Position numbers and translations under genes: made by a program
NCBI GenBank assembly: GCA_017853285.1
Contig: JAFMJU010000288.1
Coordinates: 1 to 5,415, forward strand
Direction: 5' to 3'
Length of the DNA stretch: 5,415 nt
DNA from: Gemmataceae bacterium
GTDB lineage: Bacteria; Planctomycetota; Planctomycetia; Gemmatales; Gemmataceae
Part shown: piece by piece, positions 1 through 4,935 of the stretch
Position numbering within the stretch: the first letter of the stretch is position 1
Layout: each line of letters opens with the position of its first letter
Notes under the pieces: model-generated
Told to the model about the DNA's origin: nothing
The model's input: the letters and a program-made list of their open reading frames with translations, nothing else
Database searches by the model: none

Positions 1-1580
1 CCACCAACGAGAAGGGCTGCTCTTTCAATGATCGGGGAGGATGGTAGTGCGGCATCCGCTCGGTCCTCGGCTTTACTATTGCCCGCTCGGGCCTGCAACC
101 GCACACACACCAGGGGTTTTTCGGTTCCCGGCCCCGGCTTCACCATTGCGGACATCGCCAGGCGTTCGACCCGCATGGACGGATCCACAAACCATCCCTC
201 GGCCAGCCGCTGCGGCTCCGTGACCACCAGAACACCTCCCGATTGCATGGCTGCTTCCCGAAGGGGTGGCCATGTCACCAGGGTCTCGAAATCAGACCCC
301 AGGTGGTGAGCCAGCAGGTGGTCTTCCACCTGAAAGAATACCAAATGCTCCCCTGCCCCACGCGTTTGCCCGATAGACGCCGCCAGTTCCTGCCGGTCCG
401 CCAAAGCCACCTGATTGGGGATGGAAACCCACCAGCCCCAACCGACGCACCACACCACCAAGGCGCACGCCAGGGCGAACCGGCCCATGGGTTTCCAGCG
501 GGGCAGCCCGGACTCCAGCGATTGGCACCAAGGCCACAGCATGGCCGACAGCCACAAGGCAAGGCCGGGAAACAAGGGCGCCAGGTAATCGGCCCGCTTG
601 AACCGGGCCAGGCTCAACAGCACCAAACCACCCAAGACCCAAGCCGCACCAAGGCGGATCAACCAACGGTCTCCCCGGGGGTGCTCCGCCTGGGACCGAA
701 CGCACCAAGCCAGCCCCACCGGAATCAGCAGGCTAGCCGGCAGGGTGCTGATCGGAAACTGGGCCAGGTAGAACCAGAATGGATGTTCCCGCAGGCGGGT
801 GCCACCCAACCCGCGGCCCACATGGTGCAGCCCGAAAAACTCGGTGCTGAATTGCCCCATCGATACCTGGTCTGCATGCCAAAACCATGGCAGGGCCAAC
901 AGGCTGCCCACCAACAGGGCGCAACCGCCCCCGAAAGCCCAGCGCCACACCTCATAGATTTTAGGCTCCATGGCCACACGGCACAGGAGCACCGCGGCGG
1001 GCAAAACCACCGCCATCGGCCCCTTGATCAACCAACCGGCTGCAAAGCAAATTGAGGCCAGCAGCAACCAGACCCCATGCACCCAGGCCCGGGTTCCCCG
1101 CCCCGCTTCCAGCGCCAGCAACCCCAGGGCGATGGCAGCGCCCAGGGGCGCATCGGTGCGGGCTGTGCGCGACAACCAGACAAAGGCCGCCATGCCGAGA
1201 AGCAGCCAGGCAGCCAGACAGCCCTGCGCGGTTCCACCGCGCCAGCCCACCAGCAGGCCCAGGGCCAGCACCACCGCCAAACCAGACAAGGCCGCCGGCA
1301 GGCGCGTGGTCCAACCATCGGGGGCATCGGCGCCAGCCAGTCGGGTGAGGGCGGCTACGGCCCAGTAGTAGGCCGGGGGTTTTTGCGCCTCCAGCGTGCC
1401 ATCTGGCAGAAACGATGGGCCGGGGCCGGGATGGGCCAGATACCAGCGCGCGTTCAAGGCGGCGCGCGCCTCGTGGCTGCCGTCCAGGTCCCGATCACCC
1501 AGGCGGAAAAACAGAAGGAAAACGCTTAGGACCGGCACGCACGCCGCAATCAGCCACAACCTGGAGGCCCGAAAATCCAT
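1..1580 (-). CDS. ArnT/PMT-type membrane glycosyltransferase, C-terminus cut by window edge
   Basis: An uninterrupted frame runs from the ATG at 1580 to the left edge, giving 526 codons and no stop. The protein resembles the GT-C glycosyltransferases of the ArnT / dolichyl-phosphate-mannose mannosyltransferase (PMT_2) type. These enzymes move a sugar from a polyprenyl-phosphate carrier to lipid A or protein at the outer face of the inner membrane. Visible family marks are an N-terminal helix (about residues 8-26), then the acidic loop DLDGSHEARAA (31-41, D33 and E37 as likely catalytic or metal-binding acids), EAQKPPAYYW (64-73), RTARTD (138-143), LPWFW (230-234), FFGLHH (248-253), EHPFWFYL (265-272) and FKRADYLAPLFP (327-338). 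About ten hydrophobic helices lie before residue 385, and a mostly soluble tail follows, as in ArnT-like proteins. The start lies 16 bases after the ABC transporter stop, with only a weak GGA ribosome site, so translation is probably coupled. The fold family is fairly sure; donor and acceptor are unknown. Confidence 0.85.
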   Translation of the reverse strand, partial: MDFRASRLWLIAACVPVLSVFLLFFRLGDRDLDGSHEARAALNARWYLAHPGPGPSFLPDGTLEAQKPPAYYWAVAALTRLAGADAPDGWTTRLPAALSGLAVVLALGLLVGWRGGTAQGCLAAWLLLGMAAFVWLSRTARTDAPLGAAIALGLLALEAGRGTRAWVHGVWLLLASICFAAGWLIKGPMAVVLPAAVLLCRVAMEPKIYEVWRWAFGGGCALLVGSLLALPWFWHADQVSMGQFSTEFFGLHHVGRGLGGTRLREHPFWFYLAQFPISTLPASLLIPVGLAWCVRSQAEHPRGDRWLIRLGAAWVLGGLVLLSLARFKRADYLAPLFPGLALWLSAMLWPWCQSLESGLPRWKPMGRFALACALVVWCVGWGWWVSIPNQVALADRQELAASIGQTRGAGEHLVFFQVEDHLLAHHLGSDFETLVTWPPLREAAMQSGGVLVVTEPQRLAEGWFVDPSMRVERLAMSAMVKPGPGTEKPLVCVRLQARAGNSKAEDRADAALPSSPIIERAALLVG

Positions 1581-1596
1581 GTCCGGTTCCGGGCGG

Positions 1597-3678
1597 TCAG
1601 GCGGCGTGGCGCAACCCGCCGCCGTGCTGGTGGAAACGCTGGTAGAAGGGATTGGTCTGCATCAGTTCCGCATGGCTGCCCAGCGCCACCACCTTGCCCT
1701 GATCGAGCACCAGGATCCGGTCGGCGATTTCCAGGGTCTGCAAGCGGTGGGTGATCACCAGCACGGTGCGCCCGGGCAGGAATTCGCGGAGGGCCTCGTG
1801 GATCAGCGCCTCGCTCTCGGCGTCGGTCTGGCTGGTGAACTCGTCCAGCAGCATGATCGCCGGGTCGCGCAGGATGGCGCGCGCCAGGCAGATGCGCTGC
1901 TTCTGGCCGCCGGAAAGCTTGCCGCCGCACTCGCCCACCGGGGTCTGGTACCCCTGGGGCAGCGACATGATGAACGAATGCGCGAAGGCCTTCTTGGCCG
2001 CCGCCTCCACCATCTCGGGCGAGGCGTTGCGGTGGCCGTAGGCGATGTTGTTGAAGATGGTGTCGTCAAACAGCACGGTCTCCTGGGTGACCATGCCCAC
2101 TTGCCTGCGGAAGGAGCGCAGGTTCACGCCCCGGAGGTCGGCCCCCTCGAACAGGATGCTGCCGTGGTCGGGGTCCTGGAAGCGGGGTAGAAGCGACAGC
2201 AGGGTGGACTTGCCGCACCCGTTGCCACCCACCAGCGCCATCACCTCGCCCCGCCGCACCTCGAGCGAGATGTGGCTGAGGATGGGCCTGCCCGGGTCGT
2301 AGGAGAAGCAGACATCGCGGAATTCGAGGAATGGGTGCTCCCGGCCGGGGCCCGGCAGGGGCACCTGGGGCACCAGCCGCAGGGTCCCGCTGGAATCGCG
2401 CTCCACGCGGGGCCCCTCGGGGTTGGTCTGGATGCGGGGCTCGCGGTCGAGGCACTGGAAGATGCGGTCGGCGGCGGCCTCGCCCGCCTGGATCTTGGTG
2501 AACACGCTCGACAGCTTGCGCACCGGGTCGGCGATGGCCACCAGGAAGACATAGAGCTGCAGCAGCTCCTCGGTCTCCAGCGGCACCTCGGTGAATTTGA
2601 GACCCGCGATGGAGGTCTCCTTGCGCAGCACCAGGTACGAACCCACCAGCAGCGCGGCGGCCACGGCGGCGATGCCCAGCACCTCGATGGTCGGGCCGGC
2701 GAACGCGTCGATCTTCACCACCTTCATCGCGCGCTTGTAGTAGTCGCGCGTGGCCTGGCGGAAGCGGCGGCGCTCGTAGGGCTCCATGGTGTAGATCTTC
2801 ACCACGCGGATGCCCGCGAACGATTCCTGCAAAATCTTGAAGATGGTGGACACCCGCTCCAGCAACCGCCTGGTCGCCTGCTTCATGGTGCGGCCGATCT
2901 TGCCCAGCAAGAACCCGGCGATGGGCACCATCACCAGGAACAGCAGCGTCAGCCGCCAGCTGATCATGCCGGCCAGCACCACGCACGCCACCACGCGCAG
3001 GGGTTCGGCCACCACCTTGCCCATCAAGGTCTTGGTGCCGGTGCCGAGGGCCTCCATGTCGCTGGTGAACCGCGACATCAGGTCGGCGGTGCCGCGCTCG
3101 TTGAACTGGTTCACATCCTGGCGCAGCACCTGCTGGTAGAAACGGTTCCGCAGGTCGTACAGGCTGCGGCCCACGATGCTGCCCACCAGCCAGTCCTGCA
3201 GGAACTCGAAGACGCACTTGATGATGGTGGCGATCAGCACGGCGGCCAGAAGCACCGCCAAAACCTTGAACGAGTCTTCGGGCAGCCAATCCACGGCGAA
3301 CTTGCGCGCCAGCCGCCAGCGATAGATCGACCGGCGGAGGGTTTCAATTTTTGCCTCGCGCTTCACCTGGTCGCGGGTCAGGTCGCGCAGGCGGTGCTCC
3401 ACCTCCGGGTCGGAGGGCACCCCCACCAGTTCTTGCGCCTTCACCTCGAAGCGGCGCAGTTCCGCCTCGGTGGTCTCGATTTCCTTCTGGTTGGAGGCGA
3501 TGCGGGCATCGATGTCCTGCACCAGGGTCTGGTCATTGCCCAAAATTTTCAAAATGGGGTAAATGCTGGTGAAGTTGAGCCCCCACAGCATGGCCGCCAG
3601 AACCGCGCAAGCCAACGACAGGATGAACCGGCCCCGATATGGCCATGTGTGGCGAAGGGCCCTGATAAAGTTGCGCAT
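1597..3678 (-). CDS. MsbA-like ABC exporter (fused membrane and ATPase domains)
   Basis: This 693-residue half-transporter should work as a homodimer, flipping or exporting a lipid-like substrate across the inner membrane. The N-terminal half is the type-I exporter membrane domain: TM1 about 17-38, TM2 about 136-158, a TM3/TM4 pair about 226-262, TM5 about 330-352 and TM6 about 372-390. The ATPase domain carries A-loop Y460, Walker A GGNGCGKST (484-492), Q-loop Q532, signature LSGGQ (588-592), Walker B IMLLDE (608-613) and H-loop H644, so it looks fully active. Two things are unusual. Residues about 50-127, between TM1 and TM2, form a charged, probably coiled-coil insert that makes the protein longer than the usual 580-600 residues. 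The D-loop also reads SQTD rather than the usual SALD. The ATG at 3678 follows a GGAAAGAG ribosome site at a good distance. MsbA itself (lipid A flippase) is the closest named model, but substrate is not shown by the sequence. Confidence 0.94.
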   Translation of the reverse strand: MRNFIRALRHTWPYRGRFILSLACAVLAAMLWGLNFTSIYPILKILGNDQTLVQDIDARIASNQKEIETTEAELRRFEVKAQELVGVPSDPEVEHRLRDLTRDQVKREAKIETLRRSIYRWRLARKFAVDWLPEDSFKVLAVLLAAVLIATIIKCVFEFLQDWLVGSIVGRSLYDLRNRFYQQVLRQDVNQFNERGTADLMSRFTSDMEALGTGTKTLMGKVVAEPLRVVACVVLAGMISWRLTLLFLVMVPIAGFLLGKIGRTMKQATRRLLERVSTIFKILQESFAGIRVVKIYTMEPYERRRFRQATRDYYKRAMKVVKIDAFAGPTIEVLGIAAVAAALLVGSYLVLRKETSIAGLKFTEVPLETEELLQLYVFLVAIADPVRKLSSVFTKIQAGEAAADRIFQCLDREPRIQTNPEGPRVERDSSGTLRLVPQVPLPGPGREHPFLEFRDVCFSYDPGRPILSHISLEVRRGEVMALVGGNGCGKSTLLSLLPRFQDPDHGSILFEGADLRGVNLRSFRRQVGMVTQETVLFDDTIFNNIAYGHRNASPEMVEAAAKKAFAHSFIMSLPQGYQTPVGECGGKLSGGQKQRICLARAILRDPAIMLLDEFTSQTDAESEALIHEALREFLPGRTVLVITHRLQTLEIADRILVLDQGKVVALGSHAELMQTNPFYQRFHQHGGGLRHAA

Positions 3679-3682
3679 GAAT

Positions 3683-3693
3683 TCTCTTTCCGG
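3683..3693 (-). promoter_or_regulatory. Ribosome binding site of the ABC exporter
   Basis: On the minus strand the bases just before the ATG at 3678 read CCGGAAAGAGAATTC. The purine run GGAAAGAG sits about six bases before the start codon and supports that start. It is a moderate match to AGGAGG. Confidence 0.5.
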
Positions 3694-3730
3694 ATGCCTT
3701 CCCTGGCTGGTCCCGGCTTGCGGGCGCTAG

Positions 3731-3760
3731 GTTTTAGCATTCCGGCTGATCGGGCCACAA
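3731..3760 (-). promoter_or_regulatory. Weak candidate sigma-70-type promoter for the exporter/glycosyltransferase operon
   Basis: On the minus strand TTGTGG (3760-3755) and TAAAAC (3736-3731) are 18 bases apart. TGC directly before the second hexamer resembles an extended -10. The -10 would lie about 50 bases before the exporter start, a sensible distance. Each hexamer matches consensus only in part, and promoter rules in the likely host phylum are poorly known, so this is a suggestion. Confidence 0.22.
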
Positions 3761-3806
3761 CCCAACCCTGCAACGGGTCGCGCCGGGCCCCCCGCAGGGC
3801 CAGGCT

Positions 3807-3832
3807 TGTGTAAAAATTGCAAAAATTACACA
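3807..3832. repeat. Inverted repeat, possible operator
   Basis: TGTGTAA (3807-3813) and TTACACA (3826-3832) are exact reverse complements with a 12-base AT-rich spacer. They form one of the few AT-rich islands in a GC-rich region and sit upstream of the exporter gene. The size and symmetry suit a dimeric regulator bound to adjacent helix faces. No T-run follows on either strand in a way that would make it a terminator. The regulator, if any, is unknown. Confidence 0.4.
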
Positions 3833-3869
3833 GGTGCACCGCCCGGGAGACCCCCGGACCGTGTAAAAA
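3808..3869 (+). repeat. Direct 9-mer repeat GTGTAAAAA, two copies
   Basis: GTGTAAAAA occurs at 3808-3816 and again at 3861-3869. The copies start 53 bases apart, about five helical turns. The first copy overlaps the left arm of the inverted repeat at 3807-3832, so the region holds three related half-sites. This may be a cooperative operator, or only a coincidence of short AT-rich words. Confidence 0.35.
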
Positions 3870-4067
3870 ACTCCCGCCCAGGCCACCTACAGCCATCCGC
3901 CGCGGAAGTCTGATCCGGGCCCCTGCCTCGATACCCCTAAATCCGAAAACCTAAACCACAACCACCAAACAACTTACAAACAAAATTCCAATTCTGGGCC
4001 ATTTTGGCATCGGCTGGTACGGCCTTTGCCGTGGTTGCTGTCGCACATCTTTCGACATCCCGTCAAG

Positions 4068-4072
4068 AGGAG
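4068..4072 (+). promoter_or_regulatory. Strong Shine-Dalgarno site that fixes the start of the cysteine-rich gene
   Basis: AGGAG, within AAGAGGAG, lies seven bases before the ATG at 4080. It is the best ribosome site in the window. It decides for this ATG over an in-frame upstream start at 4026, which has no comparable site. Confidence 0.75.
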
Positions 4073-4079
4073 CTCCGCC

Positions 4080-4355
4080 ATGGCTCTCGAACTCTGCTGC
4101 GATCAATGCGGCGACCGCTTCCAGGCTTCCCCCGAGACCCCCGCCCCGGTGATCCAGGAGGCGATGGCCAGCCCCTGCGGCCACTGGTTTTTCCTCGAGG
4201 ACGGGGCCACTTTCGAGGACATGATCCACTCCACCCTGCTGGAGCAGGGGGCGATCCGCTGCACCGAGTGCGGTCTGCCCGTGTCGCTGTGTGAATCGAG
4301 CTTCATGCACGGGTCCGAGGGGCATCCCCAGGCGGATTTGCCCTCGGGTTGGTGA
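4080..4355 (+). CDS. Small cysteine-rich, putative zinc-ribbon protein of unknown function
   Basis: The product is 91 residues and I cannot assign it to a named family. It opens with MALELCCDQCGDRF, giving a C7-x2-C10 pair, then SPCGHWFF (C33, H35) and IRCTECGLPVSLC (C61-x2-C64 and C71). Two CxxC knuckles about 50 residues apart, each followed by G, resemble a zinc ribbon, so it may bind one zinc ion and perhaps a nucleic acid or a protein partner. The middle (about 36-58) is acidic and hydrophobic and the last 15 residues look disordered. There is no signal peptide or membrane helix, so it is probably cytoplasmic. The start is supported by AGGAG at seven bases. The gene has no close co-directional neighbour and is followed by strong hairpins, which suggests a transcript of one gene. 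Confidence 0.75.
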   Translation: MALELCCDQCGDRFQASPETPAPVIQEAMASPCGHWFFLEDGATFEDMIHSTLLEQGAIRCTECGLPVSLCESSFMHGSEGHPQADLPSGW

Positions 4356-4361
4356 GCCACA

Positions 4362-4381
4362 TGGCGCCCGAAGGGGCGCCA
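4362..4381 (+). other. Perfect 8-bp hairpin just after the cysteine-rich gene
   Basis: TGGCGCCC and GGGCGCCA pair without mismatch around a GAAG loop, starting seven bases after the stop codon. No T-run follows, so it is not a textbook intrinsic terminator by itself. It could protect the 3' end of the mRNA or be the first element of a longer structured 3' region. Confidence 0.6.
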
Positions 4382-4390
4382 AAGGGCGTG

Positions 4391-4430
4391 GGATCCGGAC
4401 GCACATCCCGGCGCGGCGTCCGCCTGATCC
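4391..4430 (+). other. Bulged 12-bp hairpin in the 3' region
   Basis: GGATC (4391-4395) pairs with GATCC (4426-4430), and CGGACGC (4396-4402) pairs with GCGTCCG (4416-4422). A three-base bulge (4423-4425) and a 13-base loop remain. The stem lies between the perfect hairpin at 4362 and the terminator at 4435, so three stems follow one another with short linkers. Confidence 0.5.
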
Positions 4431-4434
4431 CATG

Positions 4435-4472
4435 GCGGGCGCGGGCATCACCCCCGCGCCCGCATTTCTTTT
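4435..4472 (+). terminator. Strong intrinsic terminator of the cysteine-rich gene
   Basis: GCGGGCGCGGG (4435-4445) and CCCGCGCCCGC (4453-4463) form a perfect 11-bp stem, all G-C, around a seven-base loop. ATTTCTTTT follows directly, giving seven T in the next nine bases. This is a classic Rho-independent terminator for plus-strand transcription. It lies about 80 bases after the stop codon of the cysteine-rich gene and separates it from the small membrane gene. Confidence 0.85.
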
Positions 4473-4509
4473 GCCGCCCGCTTGAACTGCCCACCTACCC
4501 CGCTTCCAC

Positions 4510-4542
4510 GGCCAATAAACCGTCGGTTCTGCCGGTTTGGCC
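4510..4542. other. Bulged hairpin in the intergenic region
   Basis: GGCC (4510-4513) pairs with GGCC (4539-4542), and AAACCG (4517-4522) pairs with CGGTTT (4533-4538). A three-base bulge AAT and a ten-base loop remain. There is no T-run on either side, so its role is open; part of the match may be chance in GC-rich DNA. Confidence 0.35.
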
Positions 4543-4595
4543 GGTGAATCCACCCAAAAAAACCGATTCCAGACACCAGACAGCCCCCTGCCCGC

Positions 4596-4624
4596 TTGCT
4601 GGGATTTTTCTAGCATGGTGGAAT
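4596..4624 (+). promoter_or_regulatory. Candidate promoter for the small membrane protein gene
   Basis: TTGCTG (4596-4601) and TGGAAT (4619-4624) are separated by 17 bases, and TGG before the second hexamer gives an extended -10 look. It lies after the terminator of the previous gene and about 90 bases before the ATG at 4714. Both hexamers match the sigma-70 consensus in four of six positions. Confidence 0.3.
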
Positions 4625-4652
4625 AGGGCAGACTTGTTGCGTAATTGTTTGC

Positions 4653-4691
4653 CCCACCGGGTGTTTCGGTTTCCCGGCTTCGGTGGGTTTT
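4653..4691 (+). promoter_or_regulatory. Leader hairpin with short T-run before the small membrane gene
   Basis: CCCACCG (4653-4659) pairs with CGGTGGG (4681-4687), and TTTT follows at once. The loop is long (21 bases). Placed between the candidate promoter and the ATG at 4714, it could act as a leader attenuator, but the stem is short and no antiterminator pairing or leader peptide is evident. Confidence 0.3.
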
Positions 4692-4713
4692 GGGTGACCC
4701 GGGGCTATCTTCC

Positions 4714-4896
4714 ATGGAAAAATGGTTTTGCCTGGGATCCATGGGAGTGGCCGGGCTGCTGGCCCTGCTGTTCCTTCTGGACATGGCCCTGGGGATGCCG
4801 TTCGGGGGCGTGAGCTTCCTGGTGGATATCCTCGGCCTGCTGGCCGCCGGCCTGGTGCTCTATCTGGCGATCGACGCCTTCCGCGATTTGAACTGA
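4714..4896 (+). CDS. Small two-helix membrane protein of unknown function
   Basis: The product is 60 residues and begins MEKWFCLGSMGVAGLL. Two hydrophobic stretches, about residues 8-27 and 33-52, are predicted membrane helices joined by a short GMPFGG turn, and the protein ends in a charged IDAFRDLN tail. By the positive-inside rule the ends are poorly decided, since K3 and R57 are the only basic residues. I recall similar short proteins as conserved hypotheticals in Planctomycetota, but cannot check this here. The ATG at 4714 is chosen because the protein then starts with a natural charged lead into the first helix. The frame is open upstream to a TTG at 4645, but that extension would lie across the hairpin at 4653-4687 and has no helix. 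The ribosome site is weak (GGGG at 4701). It converges with hemD, leaving 39 bases between stops. Confidence 0.65.
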   Translation: MEKWFCLGSMGVAGLLALLFLLDMALGMPFGGVSFLVDILGLLAAGLVLYLAIDAFRDLN

Positions 4897-4903
4897 CTTT
4901 TCA

Positions 4904-4930
4904 GCCGCTTTCCGGTTTTTGAAAGCCGGC
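4904..4930. terminator. Possible weak terminator between convergent genes
   Basis: In the gap between the two stop codons, CTTTC (4908-4912) pairs with GAAAG (4921-4925), and GCCG (4904-4907) with CGGC (4927-4930), leaving one bulged C. No good T-run follows on either strand. It may be a bidirectional stop or just a small stem. Confidence 0.3.
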
Positions 4931-4935
4931 AATCC

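Larger units (their letters stand above)
3679..4079. other. Divergent intergenic region with AT-rich islands and a G-free tract
   Basis: About 400 bases separate the start of the minus-strand exporter from the start of the plus-strand cysteine-rich gene. I see no convincing gene here. It should hold promoters for both directions. Visible contents are a weak promoter candidate near the exporter, an inverted repeat in an AT-rich island (3807-3832), a second island with a repeated 9-mer (3861-3869), and an A/C-rich stretch that lacks G from 3946 to 3995. The local base make-up in these patches differs sharply from the GC-rich surroundings. Confidence 0.7.
4356..4713. other. Non-coding region between the two small plus-strand genes
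   Basis: I find no convincing gene in these 358 bases. The first third holds three consecutive hairpins ending in an intrinsic terminator. The middle holds a fourth bulged hairpin (4510-4542). The last third holds a promoter-like pair of hexamers and a hairpin followed by four T just before the next gene. Such a density of stems may be only transcript punctuation, or could mark a small RNA. Confidence 0.6.

Noticed and set aside
243..1055. Plus-strand frame of 270 codons
   Set aside because: It lies opposite the glycosyltransferase, whose frame is open throughout and carries family motifs. The plus product is Gln/Pro/His-rich with no recognisable domain.
275..1327. Several short minus-strand frames that could suggest a broken glycosyltransferase
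   Set aside because: They are out-of-frame shadows. The true frame from 1580 to the left edge is unbroken, so the gene is cut only by the window edge, not a pseudogene.
2272..3813. Plus-strand frame of 513 codons
   Set aside because: It is antisense to the exporter with all its ATPase motifs. Its product is a low-complexity His/Gln/Gly/Ala-rich chain, typical of the complement of GC-rich coding DNA.
3549..3896. Minus-strand frame overlapping the exporter start and upstream region
   Set aside because: It overlaps the exporter N-terminus out of frame and covers the operator-like repeats; the product matches nothing recognisable.
4001..4030. Possible sigma-54 promoter around TTGGCATCGGCTGG
   Set aside because: The -24 GG is present, but the expected GC of the -12 element is not at the required spacing.
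4026..4079. N-terminal extension of the cysteine-rich protein to 4026
   Set aside because: The internal ATG at 4080 has a strong AGGAG seven bases before it; the upstream start has none, and the extension shows no feature of its own.
3951..4784. Minus-strand frame of 277 codons
   Set aside because: It runs antisense through the cysteine-rich gene, its terminator and the next gene. The product looks like random GC-rich translation and there is no good ribosome site.
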